From contig NZ_CP098755.1 in NCBI RefSeq assembly GCF_023746555.1, positions 245,001-309,000 on the forward strand: a stretch of DNA of 64,000 nt, read 5' to 3'. The translations under genes were made by a program, and so were the position numbers. Below the pieces are notes generated by a model. The model was not told the origin of the DNA, did not search any database, and saw only the letters and a program-made list of their open reading frames with translations. Of the stretch, positions 9,397 to 18,708 are shown one piece after another (position 1 is the stretch's first letter; every line of letters begins with the position of its first letter). Source of the stretch: Brevibacillus ruminantium (GTDB taxonomy: Bacteria; Bacillota; Bacilli; Brevibacillales; Brevibacillaceae).

Positions 9397-10488
9397 ATGG
9401 TTCGCCGATTAGGGAAAATCTTTTTTATACTGGTCGGAGGGGGATTGGGCTACAAGTTTGGTCCGGATCTGTTCGACCTGTTGAACACGCTTTTAAATTT
9501 TGGTGATTTCCAGTATACGCAATATATTGGTGCCGTGTTGGGTGCCGTGCTGTTCTTTTTCTTCGCCAACTGGTTTGTCGATTACAGTTTGAGAATCGTC
9601 CGCTGGGGTGAAGATACACTGTTGAAGTTGCCGATTGTCGATGTGATGTTTGGAGCGCTGGGTTTGATTATTGGTCTTATCGTTGCCTTTTTATTATTTC
9701 TCCAGCTTAGCAACATCCCGATACCGGTTGTCAGAGACTTGCTGCCACTTATGGTTTCCGCTTTATTGGGATACCTCGGCTTTCAGGTCGGGTTCCGCAA
9801 GCGGGATGAGATCATGGCTGTCTTTTCGATTGGCAGACGGGACAAATCAAAGAAGGAAAACAGTGGCGCTCCGTCCAATGTGGAATATAAGATTCTGGAC
9901 ACCAGCGTCATTATTGACGGGCGGATTGCAGACATCTGCCGGACAGAATTTCTCGAAGGCGTGCTGGTGATCCCCGGCTTTGTCCTGGAGGAGCTGCAGC
10001 ATATCGCCGATTCTTCCGATGTATTGAAAAGAAACCGCGGTCGCCGCGGTCTGGATATCCTGAACAAGATCCAAAAAGAAATGAAGGTCAAGGTTCAGAT
10101 TTATGAGGGTGACTTCGAAGAAGTTTCGGAAGTGGACAGCAAGCTGATCAAGCTGGCCAAAGTGATGAACGGAAAAGTGGTCACCAATGACTTCAACCTG
10201 AACAAGGTTTGCGAGCTTCAGGGTGTGTCTGTCTTGAACATCAACGATCTGGCTAACGCAGTCAAACCGGTTGTCCTGCCAGGGGAGGAATTGACTGTGC
10301 AGGTGATCAAAGACGGCAAAGAGCACGGACAGGGAGTCGCTTATCTGGATGACGGCACCATGATTGTCGTGGAAGGCGGACGAGACTACATCGGACACGA
10401 GCTGGAGGTCCTCGTCACGAGCGTATTGCAGACATCGGCAGGAAGAATGATCTTCGCCAAGCCAAAATTACTGGAAAAAGCATTGTAG
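9397..10488 (+). CDS. Membrane PIN/TRAM-domain ATPase-like nuclease (YacL family)
   Basis: 363 residues. Four membrane segments (about 1-130) anchor a cytosolic PIN domain whose acidic residues lie in ILDTSVIIDGRIAD, LEELQHIADSSD and VVTNDFNLNKV. A C-terminal TRAM nucleic-acid-binding domain covers about residues 295-350. Family members are predicted ribonucleases; the substrate is unknown. ATG 9397 has an ideal AAGGAGGTG site. The gene lies upstream of ispD and ispF as in Bacillus. Confidence 0.9.
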   Translation: MVRRLGKIFFILVGGGLGYKFGPDLFDLLNTLLNFGDFQYTQYIGAVLGAVLFFFFANWFVDYSLRIVRWGEDTLLKLPIVDVMFGALGLIIGLIVAFLLFLQLSNIPIPVVRDLLPLMVSALLGYLGFQVGFRKRDEIMAVFSIGRRDKSKKENSGAPSNVEYKILDTSVIIDGRIADICRTEFLEGVLVIPGFVLEELQHIADSSDVLKRNRGRRGLDILNKIQKEMKVKVQIYEGDFEEVSEVDSKLIKLAKVMNGKVVTNDFNLNKVCELQGVSVLNINDLANAVKPVVLPGEELTVQVIKDGKEHGQGVAYLDDGTMIVVEGGRDYIGHELEVLVTSVLQTSAGRMIFAKPKLLEKAL

Positions 10489-10563
10489 CGGATGTTGGGA
10501 AAGGGAAAAAGACATTTTCCTTTTCGAACAACCTGCAACAGATAGACTGGAGAGGGAACAGAC

Positions 10564-11256
10564 GTGGATACGGGAGTCGTCATCGTTGCAGCCGGTTCAG
10601 GAAAGCGCATGGGAGCGGAGCGAAACAAACTGTGGCTGCTGCTGGGCGGGGAGCCTATATGGACGCGCACAGTTCGCTTGTTTACCAGCCATCCGGAAAT
10701 CGGTGAAGTCGTACTGGTGGTTAACAGCCAGGATCATGATGAAATCCTGGCTTGGATTCATCAGGAGCAGCTCAAGGTGACCGTTGTGCTGGGTGGAGCC
10801 GAAAGACAGGACAGCGTGAAAAACGGTTTAACCGCACTTTCGTCAGACTGCTCGTACGTATTGGTACACGATGCAGCCCGCCCTTTTGTGACCAGTGAGC
10901 AAATCAGCGAGATGATTCGGCAGGTACGGCTCGATGGGGCTTCGATCATGGCCGTTCCCGTCAAAGATACCATGAAAGTGGTAGGGGCTGACGGTATCGT
11001 ACAGTCGACCCCGGCACGAGAGAGCTTGTGGGCGGTTCAAACCCCACAAGCTTTTCTCGTTTCCTTGCTGAAGGAGGCGCATGAAGCCGCTGCGGAAAAA
11101 GGGAAAACGGGTACAGATGATGCGATGCTGGTCGAGTGGCTGGGTCATGCTGTCAGTGTCGTGCGGGGAAGCTATGAGAACATAAAGATAACCACACCGG
11201 ACGATCTCTGGTTTGGAGAAGAAATATTGCGGAGAAGAAAGGGAGAGCGAGCATGA
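10564..11256 (+). CDS. ispD: 2-C-methyl-D-erythritol 4-phosphate cytidylyltransferase
   Basis: 230 residues. The nucleotidyltransferase loop [17 protein letters not shown] at the N-terminus binds CTP, and [10 protein letters not shown] is the second family motif. It makes CDP-methylerythritol in the MEP isoprenoid pathway. It starts at GTG 10564 behind a GAGAGGGA site. Its stop overlaps the ispF start (ATGA), which couples the two pathway steps. Confidence 0.95.
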   Translation: MDTGVVIVAAGSGKRMGAERNKLWLLLGGEPIWTRTVRLFTSHPEIGEVVLVVNSQDHDEILAWIHQEQLKVTVVLGGAERQDSVKNGLTALSSDCSYVLVHDAARPFVTSEQISEMIRQVRLDGASIMAVPVKDTMKVVGADGIVQSTPARESLWAVQTPQAFLVSLLKEAHEAAAEKGKTGTDDAMLVEWLGHAVSVVRGSYENIKITTPDDLWFGEEILRRRKGERA

Positions 11257-11726
11257 GGATTGGACAAGGTTTTGACGTACATCAATTAGTCGAAGGACGG
11301 CCCTGTATTATTGGAGGAATCACCATTCCCTATGAAAAGGGTCTGCTCGGGCATTCGGATGCAGACGTGCTGCTGCACGCGATTACCGATGCGCTATTGG
11401 GTGCGATTGGCGAAGGGGACATTGGCCGGCATTTTCCGGATACTGACCCGGCTTTCAAGGATGCGGACAGCGTCAAACTGATGGAGCATGTATGGGAGCT
11501 GGTGAAGCAAAGAGGCTACCGGTTGGGCAATCTCGATGCCACCATTATCGCCCAGGCGCCCAAAATGGCTCCTTATATCCCGCAAATGCGTGAATTGATC
11601 GCACGCGTGCTGGAGGTAGAAGATCTGTCTATGGTGAACGTGAAGGCGACTACTTCAGAAAAATTGGGCTTTACCGGTCGGGGAGAGGGAATTGCTGCAC
11701 AGGCCGCGTGTTTGCTTGTCAAGTGA
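11253..11726 (+). CDS. ispF: 2-C-methyl-D-erythritol 2,4-cyclodiphosphate synthase
   Basis: 157 residues, standard length. The zinc-binding motif DVH lies near the N-terminus (GQGFDVHQL), and [17 protein letters not shown] and [16 protein letters not shown] are family signatures. It cyclises the product of IspE, a kinase encoded elsewhere. The 4-base overlap with ispD suggests coupled translation. Confidence 0.96.
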   Translation: MRIGQGFDVHQLVEGRPCIIGGITIPYEKGLLGHSDADVLLHAITDALLGAIGEGDIGRHFPDTDPAFKDADSVKLMEHVWELVKQRGYRLGNLDATIIAQAPKMAPYIPQMRELIARVLEVEDLSMVNVKATTSEKLGFTGRGEGIAAQAACLLVK

Positions 11727-11813
11727 GGTTGACAGGGTGTAAGATTAACGCGTAGATGAACAAGCATCTGATTAAGCGAGGCAATTTACCCCCTACGAAA
11801 GGATGGCGCAATT

Positions 11814-13280
11814 ATGGCTAAGGAAATCCGCACACGGTATGCTCCTAGTCCGACTGGACATTTACATATTGGCGGTGCGCGCACTGCACTTTTCAACTAC
11901 CTGTTTGCCAAGCATCACGGTGGTTCTTTCATCGTTCGCATCGAGGATACGGACCAAACGCGGAATGTAGAAAATGCCGATGAAGAGCAGATGACCAACC
12001 TGAAATGGCTGGGCATCACCTGGGAAGAAGGAACCGATATTGGCGGGGCGTACGGGCCATATCGCCAAATGGAAAGACTCGACATTTATCGGAAGTACAT
12101 CGACCAGCTGCTTGCCGAGGGCAAGGCCTACTATTGCTATGCGACCAAAGAAGAGCTGGATGCAGAGCGGGAGGAGCAAATCGCCCGTGGTGAAACCCCG
12201 CGTATTCTGGAGAAGCATCGTCATGTAACGCCTGAGCAGCGTGAACAGTATGAGCAGGAAGGGCGTATCCCGTCGATTCATTTCAAGGTACCGGATGACC
12301 AGCAGCTGGTGGTCAACGATTTGATCCGCGGTCAGGTTACCTTTGACACAAAAGAGATGGGTGACTTCGTCATTTGTCGTCCTGACGGAATCCCGACGTA
12401 CAACTTCGCTGTTGTCATCGATGATTACCTGATGAAAATCAGCCATGTCTTCCGCGGCGAGGAGCATCTTTCCAATACACCGCGCCAACTGATGATTTAC
12501 CAGGCCTTTGGCTGGGAACCGCCAGAATTTGGCCATCTCGCGCTGATTTTGAATCAAGAAGGCAAAAAAATGTCCAAGCGGGATGAAAGCATCATCCAGT
12601 TTATCGAGCAGTATCGTGAGCTCGGCTTTCTTCCGGACGCCATCGTCAACTTCCTGGTCCTGCTGGGCTGGTCGCCTGGTGGCGAAGAAGAAATTTTCGA
12701 CCTGGCAGAACTGATCAAACTGTTCTCTGTAGAGCGCATCAGCAAATCGCCGGCGGTTTTTGATTCCACCAAAATGAACTGGATGAACAACTTCTACATC
12801 AAGCGCCAGTCGGTTGAGCTTATTACCGAGATGTGTATTCCTCATTTGTTGAAAGCGGGCTTTATTGAAGAGTCCCTGACCGATGAGAAATACAACTGGG
12901 TGAAGAGCATCGTAGCTCTGTACCAGGAGCAGATGTCTTACTGTGCGCAGATCGTTCCTCTCGCTGCTCTTTTCTTCCTCGATGAAGTGGTGTACGATGA
13001 AGAGGCGAGGGGCGTTCTGAAGGAACCCCAACTTCCAGAGGTTTTGGCATCATTTTCCAAACACCTTGAGGCTGCTGCGGAATATAATACAGATACGATT
13101 AAAGCTATCTTAAAAGACGTGCAGAAAGAAACGGGCCATAAAGGCAAGGCGCTCTTCATGCCGATCCGCGTGGCTGCGACCGGTCAGGCGCACGGGCGTG
13201 ATTTGGCGGAAACCTTGTACCTGCTCGGTCAGCAAACAGTGATCGACCGTGTCAAACGCGTCTTGACCAAAGGCGAGTAA
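11814..13280 (+). CDS. gltX: Glutamyl-tRNA synthetase
   Basis: 488 residues. It is a class I synthetase with the HIGH-type motif HLHIGG near the N-terminus and KMSKR (GKKMSKRDES) mid-protein, plus the C-terminal anticodon-binding helical region. In Firmicutes that lack GlnRS this enzyme usually also charges tRNA-Gln for later amidation. ATG 11814 follows AAAGGATGG. The cysteine T-box follows directly. Confidence 0.96.
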   Translation: MAKEIRTRYAPSPTGHLHIGGARTALFNYLFAKHHGGSFIVRIEDTDQTRNVENADEEQMTNLKWLGITWEEGTDIGGAYGPYRQMERLDIYRKYIDQLLAEGKAYYCYATKEELDAEREEQIARGETPRILEKHRHVTPEQREQYEQEGRIPSIHFKVPDDQQLVVNDLIRGQVTFDTKEMGDFVICRPDGIPTYNFAVVIDDYLMKISHVFRGEEHLSNTPRQLMIYQAFGWEPPEFGHLALILNQEGKKMSKRDESIIQFIEQYRELGFLPDAIVNFLVLLGWSPGGEEEIFDLAELIKLFSVERISKSPAVFDSTKMNWMNNFYIKRQSVELITEMCIPHLLKAGFIEESLTDEKYNWVKSIVALYQEQMSYCAQIVPLAALFFLDEVVYDEEARGVLKEPQLPEVLASFSKHLEAAAEYNTDTIKAILKDVQKETGHKGKALFMPIRVAATGQAHGRDLAETLYLLGQQTVIDRVKRVLTKGE

Positions 13281-13329
13281 AAATAAATACGGTGCGAGCA
13301 GACAAAAGCTGCCGGTTCGCCCGACCCAA

Positions 13330-13650
13330 AGCAATGACCAGGAGAAGTACAACAGCACCTCGTCCCCAGAGAGGATGGGAAGGTGAGAGCCATCCGACGA
13401 GAACTGTCTGGAAATGCACCTGAGAGCGATGAGCTGAACCCGTGGATCTTCGGACCCAGCGGAAGTAGGGAATTCGGTGCCCCGCCGTTACCGGGAATCA
13501 AGTGAGATCCTCCGTGTCCATTTGCCCTTTTCAGCCATGTCGATGACAAATGACAAAGGGAAAGGCATACGGTCGGTCTAAGCAGAGTGGAACCGCGGTT
13601 CATGCCGTCTCTGCCTCCTTCAAGCGAAGGGGGCGGAGGCGTTTTTATTT
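13330..13650 (+). ncRNA. T-box riboswitch, cysteine-specific, controlling cysE-cysS
   Basis: The consensus T-box AGAGTGGAACCGCGG lies at 13584-13598. GCAGAG (13582-13587) pairs with CTCTGC (13609-13614) to form the antiterminator, which uses bases needed by the terminator that follows. Upstream, stem I elements are visible (AGAGAGG..., GGTGAGAGCC). The likely specifier codon is TGC (Cys) at 13478-13480, just before CCCGCCGTTA. The bulge UGGA would pair with a tRNA ending UCCA, consistent with tRNA-Cys. Uncharged tRNA-Cys should allow readthrough. The 5' end is approximate. A weak TTGACC/TAAATA pair near 13263-13289 may be its promoter. Confidence 0.88.
13613..13650 (+). terminator. T-box terminator hairpin
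   Basis: GCCTCC (13613-13618) with GGAGGC (13635-13640), with an inner CCTTC/GAAGG stem, followed by a T-rich run 13642-13650. It is mutually exclusive with the antiterminator, which needs 13609-13614. Confidence 0.85.
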
Positions 13651-13733
13651 TACTTTCGGAACGTTTAATTTTGCCAACGCGTTACATGATGAAAGTAGAA
13701 GAAACAGGAAAACTCCGCAGGAGGTGAAGCCCT

Positions 13734-14399
13734 ATGTTTTCACAGATGAGGGAGGACATACAAGCAGTCTTTGAGCGGGACCCGGCTGCCCGCAGCACGT
13801 TTGAGGTCGTGCTGACATACTCCGGCTTACACGCAATATGGGGACACCGCATTGCTCACAAGCTTTGGAAAGCGGACTGGTTTACTCTTGCACGTTTTGT
13901 CTCGCAGGTTACCCGCTTTTTTACCGGAATCGAAATTCACCCGGGGGCTACCATCGGCAAAGGGCTGTTTATTGACCACGGAATGGGAGTGGTCATCGGC
14001 GAAACCTGTGAGATCGGTGACAATGTCACCATCTATCAGGGAGTAACGCTCGGTGGAACCGGCAAAGAAAAAGGAAAGCGGCATCCCACGGTCGGAAACA
14101 ACGTGATTATCGCGTCCGGGGCCAAGGTGCTTGGATCGTTTAAAATTGGAGATAACTCGAAGATCGGGGCTGGCTCGGTCGTCTTGCAGGAGGTTCCGCC
14201 GAACTCTACGGTTGTCGGCATACCGGGCCGTATCCGAATCCAGGATGGCAAAAAAGTGACGCATGATCTGGACCACGTCAACCTGCCGGACCCGGTTGCT
14301 GATATGATCCGCGGCATGCAGCAGGAAATTGAGCAATTGAGGAAAGAAGTGGCGATAATGAGGGAGGAAAAGAAGCAGAATGAGCATTCAGTTTACTAA
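13734..14399 (+). CDS. cysE: Serine O-acetyltransferase
   Basis: 221 residues. A short N-terminal helical region is followed by left-handed beta-helix hexapeptide repeats ([21 protein letters not shown]..., [12 protein letters not shown]). The [10 protein letters not shown] and [15 protein letters not shown] motifs carry the catalytic histidine and acetyl-CoA contacts. It commits serine to cysteine synthesis. ATG 13734 follows AGGAGGTG. It overlaps cysS by 20 bases and is controlled by the T-box upstream. Confidence 0.96.
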   Translation: MFSQMREDIQAVFERDPAARSTFEVVLTYSGLHAIWGHRIAHKLWKADWFTLARFVSQVTRFFTGIEIHPGATIGKGLFIDHGMGVVIGETCEIGDNVTIYQGVTLGGTGKEKGKRHPTVGNNVIIASGAKVLGSFKIGDNSKIGAGSVVLQEVPPNSTVVGIPGRIRIQDGKKVTHDLDHVNLPDPVADMIRGMQQEIEQLRKEVAIMREEKKQNEHSVY

Positions 14400-15786
14400 C
14401 ACGCTCACCAGAAAAAAGGAAGCGTTTGTTCCCCTGGAACCGGGAAAGGTAAAAATGTATGTGTGCGGACCGACTGTTTATAACTACATTCACATTGGAA
14501 ATGCGCGTCCCTCCATCGTGTTTGATACGCTCCGCCGATATCTGACTTATCGCGGTTTTGAAGTCACCTTTGTCCAAAATATTACGGACGTCGATGACAA
14601 GCTCATCCGTGTGGCCAACGCGGAAGGCATCTCCGTAAAAGAAGTGGCAGATCGTTATATGGATGCCTTCAACGAAGATTTGCGCAAGCTGAATGTGCTG
14701 CCGCCGGATATCCAGCCGCGCGTCATGCAGACGATCCCCGAGATCATTCAATTCATAGAAGGCCTGATTGAAAAAGGATACGCCTACGAGAGCGAGGGAG
14801 ACGTCTATTTTCGAACCGGCCGTTTCGCCGAGTACGGCAAGCTCTCTCATCAGCCGCTCGACGAGCTGCAGGCAGGCGCTCGCGTAGAAATTAATGAAAA
14901 AAAGGAAAATCCGCTTGATTTTGCCCTGTGGAAATCGGCGAAGCCGGGAGAAGTCAGCTGGAGCAGTCCGTGGGGAGAAGGGCGTCCGGGATGGCACATC
15001 GAATGCTCGGCGATGGCGCTGAAATTCCTCGGTGACCAAATCGACATTCACGCGGGCGGTACGGATCTGGTCTTCCCGCACCACGAAAATGAAATTGCGC
15101 AATCAGAATGCTTTACCGGCAAGGTCTTTGCCCGTTACTGGCTGCACAACGGGATGCTGAACATCAATAATGAAAAAATGTCGAAATCACTCGGAAACTT
15201 TTTGCTCGCCAGAGATTTGATCAACCATTACGGCGGTGAGCTGATTCGCTTTTTCATGCTGCAAGGGCATTACCGCAACCCCATCAACTTCAGCGACGAT
15301 CTGTTGGAGCAGGCAGCGGGCGGCCTGGAGCGGATCAAAACCGCCTATGCCAATTTGCTGCATCGTCTGGAAACAGCACGCCCGGAGGAGCCAAACGGTT
15401 TGGCAGAAGAACAGGCGGGCATCGTGCAGAAGCTGCGGGAGCGCTTTATTGCGGAAATGGATGATGACCTGAATACAGCCAATGCCATTACAGTGGTATA
15501 TGATGCAGCCAAGGAAGCCAACCTGTATATGCGCAACCAAAATGTCGGCGAGCAGCAGCTCGTTCAATACCGGGATCTCCTCGTCGAGCTGACGGGTGTG
15601 CTCGGTTTGCAGCTGGAGCAGACAGAAGGTTTGCTGGACAGCGAAATTGAAGCGCTCATCGAAGAACGTACGGAAGCTCGCAAATCCCGGAACTTTGCCC
15701 GCGCCGATGAGATTCGGGATCTGTTGAGTAAAAAGGGGATTCTTCTGGAAGATACCCCGCAAGGCGTCCGCTGGCGCAGAAAATAA
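14380..15786 (+). CDS. cysS: Cysteinyl-tRNA synthetase
   Basis: 468 residues. It is a class I synthetase with HIGH as HIGN ([10 protein letters not shown]) and KMSKS (EKMSKSLGN). Zinc ligands are the Cys in VCGPTVY, the Cys in HIECSAMA and the His-rich HHENEIAQ. The start lies inside cysE (20-base overlap) with an AGGAGG-like site within the cysE coding sequence. Pairing cysteine synthesis with cysteine charging under a Cys T-box is a coherent feedback unit. Confidence 0.96.
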   Translation: MSIQFTNTLTRKKEAFVPLEPGKVKMYVCGPTVYNYIHIGNARPSIVFDTLRRYLTYRGFEVTFVQNITDVDDKLIRVANAEGISVKEVADRYMDAFNEDLRKLNVLPPDIQPRVMQTIPEIIQFIEGLIEKGYAYESEGDVYFRTGRFAEYGKLSHQPLDELQAGARVEINEKKENPLDFALWKSAKPGEVSWSSPWGEGRPGWHIECSAMALKFLGDQIDIHAGGTDLVFPHHENEIAQSECFTGKVFARYWLHNGMLNINNEKMSKSLGNFLLARDLINHYGGELIRFFMLQGHYRNPINFSDDLLEQAAGGLERIKTAYANLLHRLETARPEEPNGLAEEQAGIVQKLRERFIAEMDDDLNTANAITVVYDAAKEANLYMRNQNVGEQQLVQYRDLLVELTGVLGLQLEQTEGLLDSEIEALIEERTEARKSRNFARADEIRDLLSKKGILLEDTPQGVRWRRK

Positions 15787-15804
15787 AGGGGTCAGATTCT
15801 ATTT

Positions 15805-16218
15805 ATGCAAAAAGAAGAGTTGTCACGAGATCCACATTTATTAAATCCGCTGGTGCTGGCCTTTCTGGGAGACGCTACGTACTCGCACTGTGTCCGCTTC
15901 CATTTGATCGCCAAAGGCCTGGTCAAGCCAAACGTGCTTCACAAGACGGCGAATCAATACGTATCGGCCAAAGCGCAAGCAAACATCCTGCTGACGTTGA
16001 TGCCGACCTTCTCCGAAGAAGAAGCGGCTGTTGTGAGGCGGGGGCGTAATGCCAAATCCGGCTCCAGTGCCAAAAATGCCGATATCATCGACTACAGGCA
16101 CGCGACTGCTTTTGAGGCGCTGATCGGTTATTTGTACCTGTGCGGCAAGGAAGATCGAATGGCGGAAATCATAGAGCAGGCATTTGCGATTGTGGAAGGA
16201 GTATACGGACATGAGTGA
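15805..16218 (+). CDS. mrnC: Mini-ribonuclease III
   Basis: 137 residues. It has an RNase III catalytic domain without a double-stranded-RNA-binding domain. LVLAFLGDATYS holds the catalytic aspartate, and ATAFEALIGYLYL matches the second acidic motif. In B. subtilis it matures the ends of 23S rRNA. The start spacing (AAGGGG about 13 bases away) is loose. The end overlaps rlmB by 8 bases. Confidence 0.93.
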   Translation: MQKEELSRDPHLLNPLVLAFLGDATYSHCVRFHLIAKGLVKPNVLHKTANQYVSAKAQANILLTLMPTFSEEEAAVVRRGRNAKSGSSAKNADIIDYRHATAFEALIGYLYLCGKEDRMAEIIEQAFAIVEGVYGHE

Positions 16219-16966
16219 AGAGTGGATTGTCGGAAAAAATCCAATCATTGAGGCGCTGCGGTCTGGCCGGACGATGAACAAGATCTGGATTGCAGAAGGA
16301 ACGAATAAAAATTTGATGGGCCCCATCTATTCCCTCGCCAAAGAACAGGGCGTGATCGTTACCACGGCGAACCGCAAGAAGCTGGATCAGCTGTGCGGCA
16401 CCGATAATCATCAAGGAGTGATCGCCTCGGTCGCCGCCTACGACTATGTAGAGGTAGAGGATATTCTGCGCCGGGCAGAAGAAAAAAAGGAAACCCCCTT
16501 TCTGATTTTGCTGGATGAGCTGGAAGATCCCCACAACCTCGGATCGATCATGCGGACGGCTGATGCAGTAGGGGCGCACGGCATTGTCATTCCCAAAAGG
16601 CGCTCGGTCAGTCTGACGGCGACGGTGGCGAAAGCGTCTGCCGGAGCAATCAATTACGTGCCTGTAGCGCGGGTAACCAATCTGGTCCGTACGATGGAGG
16701 AATTGAAAGAGAAAGGCGTCTGGATTGCGGGTACAGACGCGAGTGCCAAACAAGACTTCCGCCAGGGTGACTTTTCTATGCCGCTCGCGATCGTGATCGG
16801 CAGCGAAGGAAAAGGGATGAGCAGACTGGTTAAAGAGAACTGTGACTTCCTGTATCGCTTGCCGATGGCGGGAAATGTGACGTCTCTGAATGCGTCTGTT
16901 GCGGCTGCTCTTTTGATGTACGAAGTTTTCCGTGCGAGGAGTCCATTGCCCGTTCAGGTGAAGTGA
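16211..16966 (+). CDS. rlmB: 23S rRNA 2'-O-ribose guanosine methyltransferase, TrmH/RlmB family
   Basis: 251 residues from ATG 16211, with AAGGAG 9 bases upstream; a TTG at 16184 would be longer but lacks a site. The small N-terminal substrate-binding domain is followed by a SPOUT knot with LEDPHNLGSIMRTADAVGA, IVIGSEGKGMSRL and NVTSLNASVAAALL. It uses SAM. It overlaps mrnC and is one base from the next gene, forming an RNA-processing cluster. Confidence 0.94.
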   Translation: MSEEWIVGKNPIIEALRSGRTMNKIWIAEGTNKNLMGPIYSLAKEQGVIVTTANRKKLDQLCGTDNHQGVIASVAAYDYVEVEDILRRAEEKKETPFLILLDELEDPHNLGSIMRTADAVGAHGIVIPKRRSVSLTATVAKASAGAINYVPVARVTNLVRTMEELKEKGVWIAGTDASAKQDFRQGDFSMPLAIVIGSEGKGMSRLVKENCDFLYRLPMAGNVTSLNASVAAALLMYEVFRARSPLPVQVK

Positions 16967-16967
16967 C

Positions 16968-17492
16968 ATGGCCAAAAGGAAAGCCAAGCAACTTCTGATC
17001 GTTGACGGCTACAATATTATCGGGGCATGGCCCGATTTGCGTGCATTAAAAGATCAGGACCGGATGGATGAGGCGCGTGATATGCTGATTTCCAAGCTGG
17101 CAGACTACCAGAGCTTTACAGGTATCAAGGTCATTATTGTGTTTGACGCATACAACGTTCCCGGCATCGGCAAACAGCTCAGCGACTACCAGGTGGATAT
17201 ATATTTTACAAAGAAAAAAGAGACGGCCGATGAAAAAATTGAGCTGTTGGTAGCAGAAAATTACGCGAAAAATCGACAGATTTATGTAGCCACCTCCGAT
17301 TATACTTCCCAGCGTGTCATCTTTGGTCAGGGGGCCCTGCGCAAGTCGGCCAGGGAACTGCTCCACGACATGGAAAGTATCGGCAAGGAGATCAAGCAGC
17401 AGGTGGAGAAGATCCGGGAAGAGCGCTTCTCCACACGGATTTCCTTGGATGAGGAAATCGCGAAAATATTCGAAAAATGGCGAAGGGAATAA
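16968..17492 (+). CDS. rae1: NYN/PIN-domain ribosome-dependent mRNA endonuclease Rae1 (YacP)
   Basis: 174 residues. The PIN-like fold has acidic residues in LLIVDGYNIIGAWP, IIVFDAYNVPG and YVATSDYTSQRV. The basic C-terminal helix is likely to contact RNA. The B. subtilis homologue cleaves mRNA in the ribosomal A site. The start follows the rlmB stop by one base. sigH has its own promoter 12 bases after this gene. Confidence 0.9.
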   Translation: MAKRKAKQLLIVDGYNIIGAWPDLRALKDQDRMDEARDMLISKLADYQSFTGIKVIIVFDAYNVPGIGKQLSDYQVDIYFTKKKETADEKIELLVAENYAKNRQIYVATSDYTSQRVIFGQGALRKSARELLHDMESIGKEIKQQVEKIREERFSTRISLDEEIAKIFEKWRRE

Positions 17493-17503
17493 CTTGGATT
17501 CGG

Positions 17504-17532
17504 TTGACGCTTTTTTACGGCGCATGTATAAT
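17504..17532 (+). promoter_or_regulatory. Sigma-A promoter of sigH
   Basis: TTGACG (17504-17509), a 17-base spacer and TATAAT (17527-17532). In B. subtilis sigH is repressed by AbrB. I saw no recognisable operator here. Confidence 0.88.
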
Positions 17533-17571
17533 AGCCCTATCTGTGGAAAACCCGTTGGCGGAGGGATCATT

Positions 17572-18222
17572 GTGAGTGTTGACCTCAAGGAGTTAAAACA
17601 TGCCCAATACGAGTTAATGTCCGACGAAGAGGTAGTAGATCTAGTCCGAGACAATGATGCCGAAGCCCTGGAATACTTGATCAACAAGTATAAGAATTTC
17701 GTGCGGGCAAAAGCTCGTTCGTATTTTCTGATTGGGGCAGACCGCGAAGATATTGTCCAAGAAGGCATGATTGGACTGTACAAATCGATTCGCGACTTTA
17801 GAGGAGACAAGCTCACATCATTCAAAGCCTTCGCTGAACTTTGCATAACTCGTCAGATTATTACAGCCATTAAGACGGCGACAAGACAGAAGCATATTCC
17901 GCTCAACTCCTACGTTTCGCTGGACAAGCCCATCTACGATGAGGATTCGGACCGCACCCTGCTCGATGTGATCTGCGGGACCAAGGTAACCGACCCGGAA
18001 GAGTTGTTTATCAATCGCGAAGAGTTCGACGACATCGAAGGCAAGATGAGCGAGATTCTCAGCGATTTGGAGCGTCAGGTGCTGATGCTCTATCTGGACG
18101 GCCGTTCCTATCAGCAGATTGCGGTAGAACTGAAGAGGCACGTCAAATCGATTGACAACGCCCTGCAGCGGGTGAAGCGAAAACTGGAAAAATATCTGGA
18201 AGGCCGAGAGATTCATCTGTGA
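17572..18222 (+). CDS. sigH: RNA polymerase sigma-H factor
   Basis: 216 residues from GTG 17572 behind GGAGGG (17560-17565). Region 2 is close to B. subtilis SigH (LINKYKNFVRAKARSYF, GADREDIVQEGMIGLYK, FAELCITRQIITAIKT). Region 4 ends with a helix-turn-helix (SYQQIAVELKRHVKSIDNALQRVKRKL). It directs entry into sporulation and competence in Bacillus, so the organism is probably a spore former. A longer frame upstream runs through the promoter and was rejected. Confidence 0.95.
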   Translation: MSVDLKELKHAQYELMSDEEVVDLVRDNDAEALEYLINKYKNFVRAKARSYFLIGADREDIVQEGMIGLYKSIRDFRGDKLTSFKAFAELCITRQIITAIKTATRQKHIPLNSYVSLDKPIYDEDSDRTLLDVICGTKVTDPEELFINREEFDDIEGKMSEILSDLERQVLMLYLDGRSYQQIAVELKRHVKSIDNALQRVKRKLEKYLEGREIHL

Positions 18223-18242
18223 CAAGAGAATCTCTCTTTTTT
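18206..18242 (+). terminator. Terminator overlapping the sigH 3' end
   Basis: GAGAGATTC (18206-18214) pairs with GAATCTCTC (18228-18236), followed by T6 (18237-18242). The sigH stop codon lies in the loop. Confidence 0.85.
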
Positions 18243-18279
18243 CTGGAACAAAATAGCTGGGCTTTGTCAAGGCGTTTTG

Positions 18280-18308
18280 TTGACATGGGTTGACTGGTAT
18301 GATAAATT
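18280..18308 (+). promoter_or_regulatory. Probable promoter of rpmG-secE-nusG
   Basis: TTGACA (18280-18285), a 17-base spacer and TAAATT (18303-18308). TGGTATGAT (18295-18303) is an alternative extended -10. The leader of about 210 bases holds an attenuator. Confidence 0.6.
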
Positions 18309-18436
18309 TGTTTAGGTAACCATGGCCTCATCTCTCTTTGTCTATGGTTGCTTTGCTAAAATGGTCAGGAAAAAGTAGCGGTTTTCCCGTACTATTTTTC
18401 GTCGAGAGACTGATCTCTTGACATAAGTGCAACTAA

Positions 18437-18472
18437 GGCTCCGCCAAAGGACTTGGCGCAGCCAAGTTTTTT
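18437..18472 (+). terminator. Attenuator/terminator in the rpmG leader with two alternative stems
   Basis: ACTTGGC (18451-18457) pairs with GCCAAGT (18461-18467) and runs into T6. CGCCAA (18442-18447) with TTGGCG (18453-18458), extended by GGCT (18437-18440) with AGCC (18460-18463), is an overlapping alternative. It sits between promoter and gene, so it could control expression of rpmG, secE and nusG. Confidence 0.65.
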
Positions 18473-18525
18473 GTTCCTTGTTCTTTTGTATATGCAGGTT
18501 TGAAATGAGATGGAGGTGGCAATAA

Positions 18526-18675
18526 ATGCGAGTAAACATCACGTTGGCGTGCACAGAGTGTGGCGAGCGTAACTATATCTCCACGAAAAACAAGCGCACG
18601 ACTACTGAGCGTGTCGAGTTGAAAAAGTATTGCTCCCGTGACAAGAAGCAAACCCTTCATCGCGAAACGAAGTAA
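18526..18675 (+). CDS. rpmG: Ribosomal protein L33
   Basis: 49 residues. The zinc-ribbon protein keeps CTEC (C9, C12), but its second pair reads C36-S-R-D39, so one of four zinc ligands is missing. The YISTKNKR and TLHRETK segments are typical of L33. ATG 18526 follows GGAGGTGG. Its place before secE and nusG matches B. subtilis rpmGB. Confidence 0.92.
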   Translation: MRVNITLACTECGERNYISTKNKRTTTERVELKKYCSRDKKQTLHRETK

Positions 18676-18708
18676 TGAATGGAAGCGACGAAGTCTGGGG
18701 GTGGCACA

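Noticed and set aside
13550..13774. 74-codon open frame upstream of cysE
   Set aside because: It runs through the T-box antiterminator and terminator, has no good ribosome site and overlaps cysE in another frame.
17314..17571. Long N-terminal extension of sigH
   Set aside because: The frame overlaps rae1 and the sigH promoter; GTG 17572 has GGAGGG and gives the family length.
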